Positions 47,432-55,926 of a stretch of 64,000 bases of DNA are shown piece after piece. Source of the DNA: JADLDB01 sp040752975 (lineage in GTDB: Bacteria; Myxococcota; Myxococcia; Myxococcales; Myxococcaceae). Positions within the stretch are counted from its first letter, which is position 1. Each line of letters opens with the position of its first letter. The stretch is taken from contig JBFMHF010000011.1 in assembly GCA_040752975.1 (NCBI GenBank), forward strand, positions 15,946 to 79,945. Reading direction: 5' to 3'. Below the pieces are notes generated by a model that was not told the origin of the DNA, made no database searches, and worked only from the letters and a program-made list of their open reading frames with translations. The translations under genes were made by a program, and so were the position numbers.

Positions 47432-48340
47432 ATGTACACCCGCCGAGTTCTCCCGAAGTCGCACGCCGCGATCCGCAGGCAACTCGCCACCATGGCGAAG
47501 CGGATCCGCTCGGGCGACGAGCTCGAGCGCGGCGACAGGGGCGCGGCAGTGAAGGCGCTCGAGAGCCACCTCAAGGCGGCGGGCCTCTTCAACGGCAAGG
47601 CCGACAGCACCTTCGACTGGAAGACCAGGGACGCGGTCGAGAAGCTGCAGAAGGCGAAGCGGCTGCCCGTCACCGGCGTGGTGGACAAGGACACGCTGGC
47701 GCAGGTGCGCAAGCTGGACGTCTTCGTGAGGAACGGCTTCAAGCCTGCGGCCCACGAGGGGCAGGTGGGCGCCGACATCCAGCGCGCGGAGAAGCTGCTC
47801 AAGAAGGCGGGCTTCAACCCGGGCAAGCGCGACGGCCGCTTCACCCAGATGACGGAGAAGGCGGTGCGGCGCTTCCAGAAGGCCTACGGGCTCAAGCGCT
47901 CGGGCGACCTCACGGCCGGCACCGCGAAGGTGCTGAAGCAGATCACGAAGTCGAAGCCGGCGCTCGGCTACATCAACGGCGTGCCGCGCCACATCCGCGT
48001 CACCAGCGTGGGCGACGGCGAGTACCTGCGCACCGACGCGGCGCGCGCCTTCCTGCGCATGAAGGCGGCGGCGAAGCGCGCGGGCGTGAGCCTCTCGGCC
48101 ACCAGCGGCTTCCGCACCATGGCCGAGCAGAAGTACCTCTACAACCTGTACCTCTCGGGGCGCGGCAACCTCGCGGCGCGGCCCGGCTACTCCAACCACC
48201 AGGGCGGCATCGCGATGGATATCGGCGGCGTCGGCGGCTACGGCACGCGCGCCTACCGGTGGCTGTCCCACCACGCCCGCCGCTTCGGCTTCGTCAACGA
48301 CGTGCGCGGCGAGTACTGGCACTGGACGTACAGGCGGTGA
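47432..48340 (+). CDS. Peptidoglycan-binding VanY-type D-alanyl-D-alanine carboxypeptidase
   Basis: 302 aa. Two PG_binding_1 domains (about 32-85: GDRGAAVKALESHLKAAGLF; about 105-165: VGADIQRAEKLLKKAGFNPG) precede an M15B/VanY-type zinc peptidase. Zinc and catalytic residues appear in SATSGFRTMAEQKYLYN, SNHQGGIAMDIGG (His, Asp) and EYWHWTYRR (His). No signal peptide is visible, so export may use a non-classical route or the enzyme may act in lysis. It should trim or cleave peptidoglycan stem peptides. The start has an overlapping RNA hairpin (47408-47425). Confidence 0.88.
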   Translation: MYTRRVLPKSHAAIRRQLATMAKRIRSGDELERGDRGAAVKALESHLKAAGLFNGKADSTFDWKTRDAVEKLQKAKRLPVTGVVDKDTLAQVRKLDVFVRNGFKPAAHEGQVGADIQRAEKLLKKAGFNPGKRDGRFTQMTEKAVRRFQKAYGLKRSGDLTAGTAKVLKQITKSKPALGYINGVPRHIRVTSVGDGEYLRTDAARAFLRMKAAAKRAGVSLSATSGFRTMAEQKYLYNLYLSGRGNLAARPGYSNHQGGIAMDIGGVGGYGTRAYRWLSHHARRFGFVNDVRGEYWHWTYRR

Positions 48341-48389
48341 CGCCGGCGCGCAGTTTGACGCCTCCAACATGGAGCATCAAGCTGCCTGC

Positions 48390-48650
48390 ATGCGTACCAC
48401 CCTGACCCTCGAGCCGGATCTCGCGAAGAAGCTGAAGGACCTCGCGCACCGGCGCGGGCAGTCCTTCAAGGAGACGCTCAACGAGGTGGTCCGCAAAGGC
48501 CTGTCCGCCCAGGCCCCGCGCCGGGAAGGGAAGCGCTACTCGGTGAGGGTCCACCGCGGGGGCTTCCGGCCGGGCATCGACCCGGGGAAGTTGAACCGCC
48601 TCGTCGATGAGCTCGAGGTCGAAGACTTCGCCCGTCGGGTGAAGCGGTGA
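48390..48650 (+). CDS. VapB-type ribbon-helix-helix antitoxin
   Basis: 86 aa. MRTTLTLEPDLAKKLKDLAHRRGQSFKETLNEVVRKGL is a ribbon-helix-helix DNA-binding domain. The C-terminal half (RPGIDPGKLNRLVDELEVEDF) is the type that wraps the toxin. ATG 48390 is preferred over an in-frame ATG at 48369 because the RHH strand begins there. The stop overlaps the toxin GTG (GTGA), a typical antitoxin-toxin coupling. It should repress its own promoter with the toxin. Confidence 0.88.
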   Translation: MRTTLTLEPDLAKKLKDLAHRRGQSFKETLNEVVRKGLSAQAPRREGKRYSVRVHRGGFRPGIDPGKLNRLVDELEVEDFARRVKR

Positions 48651-49072
48651 TTGTCCCGGACCTGAACCTCGTCGTCTACGCCCACAACGGCGACGCGCCC
48701 TCGCACCGCCAGGCACGCGCGTGGTGGGAAGGGCTGCTCAACGGCCAGACGCCGGTGGGGCTCCCATGGGCCGTGGTGCTCGGCTTCATCCGGCTGATGA
48801 CGCACCGGCATGTCCTCGTGAAGCCCATGACGACCGCGGAGGCGATGGCGCATGTGCGCGAGTGGTTCGCCCAGCCTCCGGTGGAGCGCCTCGACCCAGG
48901 GCCGAAGCACCTCGACATCCTCGAGCGGCTGTTGCTCGCCGTGGGGGCCGGTGGAAACCTCACCACCGAAGCTCACCTGGCGGCGTTGGCCATCGAGTAC
49001 CAGGGCGAGTTGCACTCCAATGACGGAGACTTCGGCCGCTTTCCCGGCCTGCGCTGGCGCGATCCGCTGTGA
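48647..49072 (+). CDS. VapC-type PIN-domain toxin ribonuclease
   Basis: 141 aa, GTG start. PIN fold acidic residues appear at D5 (IVPDLNLVVYAH), in the helix TTAEAMAHV, at LTTEAHLAALAIEY and at the end SNDGDFGRF. TDPase-type VapC proteins of this length cleave tRNA or rRNA; the target is unknown. The unusually Leu/Val/Met-rich middle helix (LPWAVVLGFIRLMTHRHVL) is typical of the DUF-like PIN_VapC family with HRHxL. It is coupled to the upstream antitoxin gene. Confidence 0.88.
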   Translation: MIVPDLNLVVYAHNGDAPSHRQARAWWEGLLNGQTPVGLPWAVVLGFIRLMTHRHVLVKPMTTAEAMAHVREWFAQPPVERLDPGPKHLDILERLLLAVGAGGNLTTEAHLAALAIEYQGELHSNDGDFGRFPGLRWRDPL

Positions 49073-49076
49073 GTCG

Positions 49077-49433
49077 TCAGGAGCCCAGCGTCACCTTCTT
49101 CACGCCCTTCGCCTCCAGCCACTTCGCCGCGCGCTGCCGGTGATCGCCCTGCAGCACCAGCGCGTCGCCTTCCAGCGCGCCCCCGCAGCCCAGCGCTCCC
49201 TTGAGGGCCGTGAGCCACTTCTCCCGCTCGCGCAGGGACAGGTCGAGGTGCTCGATGACGGTGACTTCCTTTCCCTTGCGACCGGCGCGCTCGAGCCGCA
49301 CCACCGCGCGCGGAGGCCCCTTCGGCGCTTCCGGCTTCGCGTCGGGCTTCGCCTCGGGCCCCTTCGGCAAACCGTCCTTCAGCCCCGCGAGCGCGCCGAA
49401 GGGGTTGTGGAAGGGCTTCTTCTCGTCACTCAT
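49077..49433 (-). CDS. SUI1-family (YciH/eIF1-like) translation factor
   Basis: 118 aa. After a charged N-terminus with a KPDAKPEAPKGPP linker, the SUI1 fold reads RAVVRLERAGRKGKEVTVIEHLDLS, KWLTALKGALGCGGALEG, ALVLQGDHRQRAAKWLEAKGV. The GCGG loop and the QGDHR strand are the conserved signature. Bacterial members may modulate start-codon selection. The ATG overlaps the stop of the VKOR-DsbA gene (ATGA), so it is translated with a redox protein, an odd pairing. Confidence 0.88.
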   Translation of the reverse strand: MSDEKKPFHNPFGALAGLKDGLPKGPEAKPDAKPEAPKGPPRAVVRLERAGRKGKEVTVIEHLDLSLREREKWLTALKGALGCGGALEGDALVLQGDHRQRAAKWLEAKGVKKVTLGS

Positions 49434-50743
49434 GGGGTGGGCGGAGGAGGCAACGAGTCGAAGAGGGGCGCGTTGGCGTCGCCCTTCGTCAGCACCAGCC
49501 CGACGAGGAAGGCGGTGGCGGGCGGCGCCTCGCGGCCATTCACCAGCACCAGGGGCGTGCCCTGAATGCCGTACAGCTTCGCGTACTCGATGTCGTCCGC
49601 CAGCCGCTTCGCCGTCTCGGGTGAGTTGACGCACGCCTCCAGCGCCTCGCGGCCCATGCCCGCCTTCGCGGCCACCAGGGCGATGAAGTCTTTCGTCAGC
49701 CCTGCCTGGTGCTCGAAGAGCTCGTGGCGGATCTTCGCGAAGTCGGGGTGCTGCTCGAGGCACAGCTGCGCCTTCGCGCCGAAGCACCGCACCCCGTCGC
49801 CCGGAGAGTGCTTCACGTCCGGGTTGCACTCCGAGTCCAGCGGGTAGTACCGCGGCTCGACCGAGATGGCCCCGGGGTCCATCGCCACCAACTGGGTGAC
49901 GAGGCCCTCGAACATCCGGCAGTGCCCGCAGAGGATGTCGGTGAACTCCACCAGCTTGACGGGTGCGTCCGCCGGGCCCAGGCGCACCCGCACCGGGAAG
50001 CCCGAGACGTCTCTGGGCGCCGACTTGAGGAAGACGTCACGGGCGTAGGCGGTCTGCAGCTTCTCCTGGGTGGACAGCGTGGCGAACCACTGGGCCGCCT
50101 GCTCGGGCGTCGTCTTCGGGCCCACCTTCACGTCCACCTTCACGTCCTGCTGCGTCGTCGTCTTCGGCGTCTTCCCGCCGGGGTACAGCAGCACCAGGAA
50201 GAGAGGCGCGGAGATGATCATCGCCCACGCGCCACCCGGCACGAGGTAGCGGGTGTCGGGCCACGCGGGCCTGGGGAGGAGCGCGAAGGCCCCCACGCCG
50301 TAGCCGAGGGTGAGGACGTAGGTGCCGAGGCAGGTGAGGCACACCGCGCTGGCCTGCACCGAGGCGGCGATGAAGGTGACGCACGCCAAGAGCCCGGCGC
50401 CCGCCCACAGCTTGATGCCGGTGAGGAAGGTCGCGACGTCGCGCCCCTTGCGGACGTGCACGGCCATGATGACCGGCAGCGCCAGCGCGGTGAGGCCCCA
50501 CAACAGGCCCAGGCCCGCCACGGGAATCCCCAGCGCGTCGTGCACTCGCCCGGCGAAGGCCGAGTTCCACACCGCGGCGCAGTTGAAGGTGTCGTTGACG
50601 GCGCAGGCCGGCGTGCCTCCCGCGCGCATCACCAGCAATTGGCTCCACTGGTAGACGGCGAGGCCAGCCAGGCCGGCGGAGGTGCCCAGCAGGGTGAGGA
50701 GGGCGGCCGTCGATGGGCGCTCAGGCGTGGATGGCGTGGACAC
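49430..50743 (-). CDS. VKOR-DsbA fusion protein
   Basis: 437 aa. The N-terminal half is a vitamin K epoxide reductase-type membrane domain with four hydrophobic segments, the loop Cys in TPACAVNDTFNCAAVW and the active CLTC in TM4. The C-terminal half is a periplasmic DsbA-like thioredoxin fold: PVKLVEFTDILCGHCRMFEG (C-G-H-C), helical insert with DSECNPDVKHS and a cis-Pro GIQGTPLVLVNG. It reoxidises DsbA-type proteins with quinone and so drives disulfide formation, useful here with many Cys-rich exported proteins. It is coupled to the SUI1 gene downstream. Confidence 0.93.
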   Translation of the reverse strand: MSTPSTPERPSTAALLTLLGTSAGLAGLAVYQWSQLLVMRAGGTPACAVNDTFNCAAVWNSAFAGRVHDALGIPVAGLGLLWGLTALALPVIMAVHVRKGRDVATFLTGIKLWAGAGLLACVTFIAASVQASAVCLTCLGTYVLTLGYGVGAFALLPRPAWPDTRYLVPGGAWAMIISAPLFLVLLYPGGKTPKTTTQQDVKVDVKVGPKTTPEQAAQWFATLSTQEKLQTAYARDVFLKSAPRDVSGFPVRVRLGPADAPVKLVEFTDILCGHCRMFEGLVTQLVAMDPGAISVEPRYYPLDSECNPDVKHSPGDGVRCFGAKAQLCLEQHPDFAKIRHELFEHQAGLTKDFIALVAAKAGMGREALEACVNSPETAKRLADDIEYAKLYGIQGTPLVLVNGREAPPATAFLVGLVLTKGDANAPLFDSLPPPPTP

Positions 50744-50767
50744 GGCGGCGCCTTATATACGTTTCCC

Positions 50768-51673
50768 ATGGCGCCACCTGCTGCACAAAGCGTCGAGTAC
50801 CAGGCAGCGCGTCAGGCCGCGGCGGTGCTGGACTCCTCGGCCCGGGACGTGCTGCGGGTGACGGGGGAGGACCGGGCCAGCTTCCTGCACGGCATGGTGA
50901 CGAATGACGTCGAAGGCCTGTCCGTCGGCGGCAGCTGCTACGCGGCGATGCTGACGGCGAAGGGCGCGATGGTGGCGGACCTGCGGGTGCTGAGGCGCGA
51001 AGCGGACTTCGTCCTGGACACCGGCCCCGGCCGCGGCGCGGTGGTGAAGGACTTCTTGAACAAGTACCTCATCAGCGAGGACGCCGAGGTGCACGACGCG
51101 CCCGAGCTCGCGGTGCTGGCCGTGGTGGGCCCGAAGGCGGAGGAGGTGGTGGCGCGCTTTCCCCGGGAAGCCGTGCTGGGGCGCTTCGTCTCGCTGCTGG
51201 CCGGCGTCGACGTGCTGACGCCGCGCGAGAAGGTGGGGGAGCTCCTCGCGCTCGTCGCCGACGTGCCGAAGCTCTCACCCGCGACGGTGGACGTGCTGCG
51301 TGTGGAGCTGGGCGTGCCCGTCTTCGGTGTGGACATGACGGAGACCACCATTCCCCTCGAGGCCAACCTGGACCGCGCGCTGCACTTCCAGAAGGGCTGC
51401 TACATCGGCCAGGAAGTCATCGCGCGCGCCACCTACCGCGGACAGATGAACAAGAAGCTGATGGGGCTGCTCCTGGGCGACGCGTCACCGGCAGCGGGGA
51501 CGGAGTTGCGCGTGGGAGAGCGCAAGGTGGGGTGGCTCACCACGGTGGTTCGGAGCGAAGCGAAGGGCCAGACGGCTGCGCTGGGCTACGTGCACCGCGA
51601 CTTCCTCGCGCCGGGCACCGAGCTGGACGTGGCGTCGGGCGGCAAGGCGGTGGTGGCCAGGTTGCCGCTCTGA
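50768..51673 (+). CDS. ygfZ: YgfZ/CAF17-family folate-binding protein
   Basis: 301 aa. The GcvT-like fold with the YgfZ signature KGCYIGQEVIARATYRGQMNKK, and the N-terminal LHGMVTNDVEGLSVGGSCYAAMLTAKGAMVADLRV. The protein uses tetrahydrofolate to help repair or assemble some Fe-S clusters, as in RNA-modifying radical SAM enzymes. ATG 50768 is chosen because family homology starts close to it; the frame is open far upstream on the complement of the VKOR gene. It is divergent from the VKOR-DsbA gene by 24 bp. Confidence 0.93.
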   Translation: MAPPAAQSVEYQAARQAAAVLDSSARDVLRVTGEDRASFLHGMVTNDVEGLSVGGSCYAAMLTAKGAMVADLRVLRREADFVLDTGPGRGAVVKDFLNKYLISEDAEVHDAPELAVLAVVGPKAEEVVARFPREAVLGRFVSLLAGVDVLTPREKVGELLALVADVPKLSPATVDVLRVELGVPVFGVDMTETTIPLEANLDRALHFQKGCYIGQEVIARATYRGQMNKKLMGLLLGDASPAAGTELRVGERKVGWLTTVVRSEAKGQTAALGYVHRDFLAPGTELDVASGGKAVVARLPL

Positions 51674-51865
51674 CGGCGGCGCTCGCCACCGTCAGAGACG
51701 GAGACCTCTCGCCGCTCAACACCAACGGCGTGGGAGCAGGTCAGTCGATCAGCTGCTGCGTTGGCATCGGCTCAGCGGCGAACTCGTTCTGAGACCCGAT
51801 GTGGTGGCTGGTCAGCCCGGGCTCCACGACGAGGGCGCGCTGGCGTGGCGCGAAATGAGCGCCGC

Positions 51866-52522
51866 TCAGGAGGCCAGGTCGATCCGCTCGTGCTCGATGA
51901 CCAGCGCGAGGGCCTTCTCCATCTCCCGCCGCGCGATCTGCGTGGTGGCGTACAGCGCGGCGTGAACCTGCGCGTCCTTCGCGTCACGGCTCTGGCAGTC
52001 GCGCGAGTACAGCTCGAAGGCCTGCAGCTTCTCGACGAGCTGGGCGATGTGGTTCGGGCACTCGCACTGGATGCTGCTCGGGATCTCCATGAGCCGGCCG
52101 AGCTGCTCTCGCGAGAAGCGCATCTCTTCGCGCTGAGGGCTCTCGGGCCGCGGCGCCTCGCTCGGGCGGAGCTTGTGTCTCAACGCGAACGGCGCCAGGT
52201 GTGCGCGGAGCAGTTCGATCGTGACGGGCGACTGCAACACGCGCGCTCCGGCGCTGGCCTGGAGGTCCCGCAGGAACTTCCTCCGCGCGAAGTCGTAGGT
52301 CACGATCGTCAGCTCCGGCTTGAGTTCGTCGAGCGTCGCGCGGAGGTTGGTCTCGCTGGCCATCTCGGCGAAGTCGATCACCACCGCGTGAGGCTGCAGC
52401 CGCGGCACTTCCTCGCGGAACCGCTCTGCGTCAGTCCCCAGCCACACCACTTCGACGTCGTCGAGACGTTGCTCGCGAAGTTGGCCGACGAACTGCGACC
52501 CAAGGCACGCCAGGCGAAGCAT
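51866..52522 (-). CDS. Receiver-like protein with conserved CxC helical C-terminus, function unknown
   Basis: 218 aa from ATG 52522 (a 41-residue upstream extension is possible but looks non-conserved). The first 110 residues resemble a receiver-like Rossmann fold (HAVVIDFAEMASETN, ELTIVTYDFARRK), but no phosphoacceptor Asp is certain. The C-terminal 80 residues carry a motif seen in myxobacterial regulators, PSSIQCECPNHIAQLVEKL then QAFELYSRDC...DAQVHAALYATTQIARREMEKAL. Two cysteines (CEC) and a His could bind metal. Low confidence for any role. Confidence 0.55.
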   Translation of the reverse strand: MLRLACLGSQFVGQLREQRLDDVEVVWLGTDAERFREEVPRLQPHAVVIDFAEMASETNLRATLDELKPELTIVTYDFARRKFLRDLQASAGARVLQSPVTIELLRAHLAPFALRHKLRPSEAPRPESPQREEMRFSREQLGRLMEIPSSIQCECPNHIAQLVEKLQAFELYSRDCQSRDAKDAQVHAALYATTQIARREMEKALALVIEHERIDLAS

Positions 52523-52708
52523 CGCGACGAGGTAATGGCCACCGCGCAGGCGCGCAACCTGAGCGTTCAGCTGCCGACGACAGAGCTCGGCACTGCCGGA
52601 GAGTGAGTGGGTGGCGGGCCATGACGAAGGGGGACTCGAGGACACGCGTCGTCGTGCCAGGCGCCGACGCCCGCTGTAGCATGCCGCGCACCCGGAACCT
52701 GAGGCCCC

Positions 52709-53278
52709 ATGTTGAGCGCGCTCCTTGCTTCTCTCGTGTTGTCGCAGGCGCCGGTAGCCGCGCCGGCGCCGAATCCCCCGTCAGCCGCCGAGTGGGCCGC
52801 GCACGTCGACAGGAAGCTGCTCTCCTTCGTGCTCGAGCCGATGCCCGTGGTGCGCTCGAAGGAGAAGCGCATCGAGGTGGGCGGACTCATCAGCTTCTCG
52901 GACGAGCTCGAGGCGGTGCTGGCCGACGTGCCCGAGGCGGCCATCACCATTCAGGGCGCGCAGCGCAGCCTGCGGGTGGCGTCCTTCATGGCCATCGCGG
53001 GCGGAGGCTCCATTCTCGCGGCCGGAGGGCTCCTGGTGGGCGCGTTGCTCGCCGCGTCGCAGACGGCCCTCATCGCCCTCGCCATCTCGTCGGGCGTCTT
53101 CTTCCTCGCCGCCATCACCCTGACGTTGGTGGCCGCCAGCTTCGCGCAGAACGCCAGCCGGGGGCTGTTGCTGGCCATCGAGCAGTACAACCATGGGCTC
53201 CTCAGGCCGCCACCGGGCGCGCCTCCGCAGGTGCGTGGGGCTGGCCCTGAAGCCAGCGTCGTCGTACAGCAGTTTTGA
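52709..53278 (+). CDS. Hypothetical membrane protein, 189 aa
   Basis: A signal-like N-terminus (MLSALLASLVLSQAPVAAP) and an outer or periplasmic stretch up to about residue 90 are followed by two TM segments (SFMAIAGGGSILAAGGLLVGALLAA, TALIALAISSGVFFLAAITLTLVA). A Pro-rich C-terminus follows. No family is recognised. It lies 49 bp upstream of the FNR-type reductase gene on the same strand. Confidence 0.6.
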   Translation: MLSALLASLVLSQAPVAAPAPNPPSAAEWAAHVDRKLLSFVLEPMPVVRSKEKRIEVGGLISFSDELEAVLADVPEAAITIQGAQRSLRVASFMAIAGGGSILAAGGLLVGALLAASQTALIALAISSGVFFLAAITLTLVAASFAQNASRGLLLAIEQYNHGLLRPPPGAPPQVRGAGPEASVVVQQF

Positions 53279-53327
53279 AGTGGCCGCGGGGCATCAGCCC
53301 GGGTCTGCACACGCTTGAAGGAGACCC

Positions 53328-54233
53328 ATGTCCCAGCTCGTCGGTGACGTCACGCGGAAGAAGATCAAGGAACTCGAAGTCATGGTGGCGGACGTGCGGG
53401 TGGAGACGCCCGACACCGTCACCCTCGTCCTCTTCACCGGGAATGACCGCCTCGACTACAAGCCCGGCCACTTCTGCACCATCGACCCGCACCAGTTCAG
53501 CGCGCTCGAGCGCTTCACGGCCTACCTCGAAGACGTGAAGGGCAAGAAGGAGCCGCCGCGCGCCTACTCCCTGTCGTCCGCGCCGCACGAGAAGTACGTG
53601 GCCATCACCATCAAGGAAGAGCAGTACGTGTCGGGGAAGACGAAGTACCCCCCGCTGCTGTCGCCCTTGCTGGTGCGACAGGTGCCGGCCGGCACCCGCA
53701 TGCACATCACCGGCTTCACCGGGCCCTACACGCTCCCCGACGACATCGAGGCGAAGACGGATCATCTCGTGCACGTGGTCGCGGGCTCGGGCGCGGTGCC
53801 CAACTTCTCCTTCGTCAAGCACGCGCTGCACACGGGGATGAAGCTCAAGCACACCTTCATCTGCTCCAACCGCACCTGGGCCGACGTGTGCTTCAAGAAG
53901 GAGCTGGCCGACCTGGAGCGCGCCCACCCGGACAAGCTGACCGTCGTCCACACCCTCACCCGCGAGACGGACGACACGCTCTTCGACGAGACGTTGTCGG
54001 GCCCTCAGCGGGTGTACCGCGGGCGCATCAGCCGGGACATTCTCCAGAAGCACATCCCGGATCCCTCTTCCTGCATCGTCTACGCGTGCGGGCCGGCGGT
54101 CAGCGTGCACGACAAGGCGGCGGCGAAGGCCGCGGGCAAGGCGCCCGAGCCGCGCTTCATGGAGACGGTGCTGGAGCAACTCACGGCCATCGGCGTGGCC
54201 GACGCGCGCATCAAGCGTGAGTCGTACGGTTGA
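53328..54233 (+). CDS. FNR-type FAD/NAD(P)H oxidoreductase
   Basis: 301 aa. An FAD-binding beta-barrel with RAYSLSSAPH (FAD site) and a NAD(P)H domain with HVVAGSGAVPNFSFVKHAL, CSNRTWADVCFKKEL, YACGP and the C-terminal ESYG. It lacks a C-terminal 2Fe-2S domain, so it is more like ferredoxin/flavodoxin reductases than PaaE. It should pass electrons from NAD(P)H to a ferredoxin or other partner that is not seen in the window. Its GAAGGAG ribosome site is clear. Confidence 0.9.
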   Translation: MSQLVGDVTRKKIKELEVMVADVRVETPDTVTLVLFTGNDRLDYKPGHFCTIDPHQFSALERFTAYLEDVKGKKEPPRAYSLSSAPHEKYVAITIKEEQYVSGKTKYPPLLSPLLVRQVPAGTRMHITGFTGPYTLPDDIEAKTDHLVHVVAGSGAVPNFSFVKHALHTGMKLKHTFICSNRTWADVCFKKELADLERAHPDKLTVVHTLTRETDDTLFDETLSGPQRVYRGRISRDILQKHIPDPSSCIVYACGPAVSVHDKAAAKAAGKAPEPRFMETVLEQLTAIGVADARIKRESYG

Positions 54234-54251
54234 GCCGCTCCACGCCGCGAG

Positions 54252-54917
54252 ATGACGCCCGCGCCACCTCGGCAAGAGAAGTTCCCTTCAGGCTTCGTCC
54301 TGGTGCTGCTCGTCTTCGCCTTTATCATCGGCGGGTGGCGGGTGCTCGTGGGCGGCGGTCAGCTGCTCTTCAGCGCGCTGCAGACGAAGGAGTCCGCGCT
54401 CGCGCAGGCCACCGCGTCCCGCGGCCTCTTCGGCGCGAAGAAAGACCTCGACGAGAAGACGCAGGAGATGGCAGCGCAGATGGTGGAGGTGCAGTGGAGG
54501 TACCGGCCGGCCGTGCTGGGGCTGGGTGTGGTGGAACTCCCCCTGTCCCTCCTCCTCCTCCTCGGGGCGTGGGGCACGTGGCGCCGTGACGAGTCGAAGC
54601 GGCGGCTCTTGCGGGCGGTCTGCCTCGCGAAAGTGCCGCTGCAGCTCGCGACGACGACGGTGGCGGCGATGGTGTCGCTCGCGGTGATGCGGGTGCTGGG
54701 CGACTTCTCCTCGAAGATGATGGGCAGCGCTGTGAAGGACCCCCAGGCCGCCGAGGTTTTGGGCGGGGTGATGAAGGGCGCCGCGGCCATGGGGATGCTC
54801 TTCAGCTTCACCCTCGCCGTCGTCATCTGCGGCTTCTTCGTCGCGCTGTGGTGGCAACTCGGCAAGCCCGAGGTACGGGCCCACTTCACGCCAGCAGCGC
54901 CGCAAGCCACGCCGTGA
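54252..54917 (+). CDS. Hypothetical membrane protein, 221 aa
   Basis: Four hydrophobic segments: FVLVLLVFAFIIGGW, GVVELPLSLLLLLGAWG, LATTTVAAMVSLAVMRVLG and MLFSFTLAVVICGFFVALWW. The loop between the first two has a charged helix (KKDLDEKTQEMAAQMVE). No family is recognised. It starts 18 bp after the FNR gene and is probably in its operon. Its end overlaps the end of the convergent 54886-55863 gene by 32 bp. Confidence 0.6.
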   Translation: MTPAPPRQEKFPSGFVLVLLVFAFIIGGWRVLVGGGQLLFSALQTKESALAQATASRGLFGAKKDLDEKTQEMAAQMVEVQWRYRPAVLGLGVVELPLSLLLLLGAWGTWRRDESKRRLLRAVCLAKVPLQLATTTVAAMVSLAVMRVLGDFSSKMMGSAVKDPQAAEVLGGVMKGAAAMGMLFSFTLAVVICGFFVALWWQLGKPEVRAHFTPAAPQATP

Positions 54918-55863
54918 AGCCGTCCGTCCGGACGATGGCCCGCATGCGCACGGTGAGTTGCTCCACCGCCAGCGCGCGCGCCTCGTCCGCCAGGCCCCAG
55001 TCGGCCAGCAGGGCCCGCACCGTCCGCCCGCCGTCGCGATCCAGCACCGTCTGCGCTGCCTGCGCCAGGCGCTCCCGGCTCTCCTCGGAAGCGAGCCAGC
55101 GCTTGAGGCCCTCGCGCAGCACCTCGGCGCCGCCCGGCACGTCCGCGTTCATCAACTCCCGCGCCAGTTGAGGCAGCGTCAGCTCCATCGCTCCGTCGAA
55201 CAACGCCATGCGCAATTCGGCGGCCTCCTCCGCGCGCTTCGGATCCGACACCGCGTCGGCCAGCTGCCCGAAGACGCCAGCCAGCGCCGCGTCCACGAAG
55301 TCGATGGCGCGCTTCTCCAGCTGTCGCTCCACCTCGCCGGACACCGCGCCCACCAGGCTGCCCAGGCCGCCCGACTTCGCCTTCACCGTCTCGCCCGCCA
55401 TGCGCGCCAGCGCGCCCAGCCCCTTCGCCACGCCCGCCACCGGAGCGCTCGCCCTCCGCCCGAAGTCCAGCACCACGTCGAGCAACAGCTGCCGCACCAG
55501 CTCGCGCGTCGGCGGCCGGTCGATGAGGGTCAGCACCAGCCGCTTGTCGGGAGAGAAGGGCCGGCCCACGAGCTCCCTCAGCGTGCGCTGCACTTCCTTC
55601 GGGGCGACGTCCCCCAGCGCCTTGCGCTCCGCCTGCAGCCGCGCCACCGCCTCGTCCACCAGCTTCCCCAGCGTCTTCACCGCCTCGGGCGACGAGAGCC
55701 AGGCGTCAAGCAACCGGCGCGTCGCCGAGACGGCCTCGTCCCTTCCCGTCAGCTGCGCCAGCGGCGTGTCCAGCAGGTTGTCCACCGAGAGCGCCGCCAG
55801 CTTCGCCAGCGGTGCGTCGGGGCCCTCGGTGAGCAGCTTCGTCGTCAGCGTCGTCGCGTCCAC
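54886..55863 (-). CDS. Helical soluble protein, 325 aa, function unknown
   Basis: An Ala/Leu/Arg-rich, entirely helical protein without signal or membrane segment (LAALSVDNLLDTPLAQLTGRDE, KSGGLGSLVGAVSGEVERQLE, LPQLARELMNADVPGGAEVL, WLASEESRERLAQAAQTVLDRDGGRTV). The pattern recalls ARM- or HEAT-like scaffolds. GTG 55863 is the likeliest start; an upstream TTG (55881) is possible and neither has a clear ribosome site. It is divergent from the oligoribonuclease gene. Confidence 0.6.
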   Translation of the reverse strand: MDATTLTTKLLTEGPDAPLAKLAALSVDNLLDTPLAQLTGRDEAVSATRRLLDAWLSSPEAVKTLGKLVDEAVARLQAERKALGDVAPKEVQRTLRELVGRPFSPDKRLVLTLIDRPPTRELVRQLLLDVVLDFGRRASAPVAGVAKGLGALARMAGETVKAKSGGLGSLVGAVSGEVERQLEKRAIDFVDAALAGVFGQLADAVSDPKRAEEAAELRMALFDGAMELTLPQLARELMNADVPGGAEVLREGLKRWLASEESRERLAQAAQTVLDRDGGRTVRALLADWGLADEARALAVEQLTVRMRAIVRTDGFTAWLAALLA

Positions 55864-55926
55864 GTCGCGACGGCCTAGCAAAAGCCCGCGCACAAGGCGC
55901 GCATGTGTCTTAAGAGGCGGCTGGCC

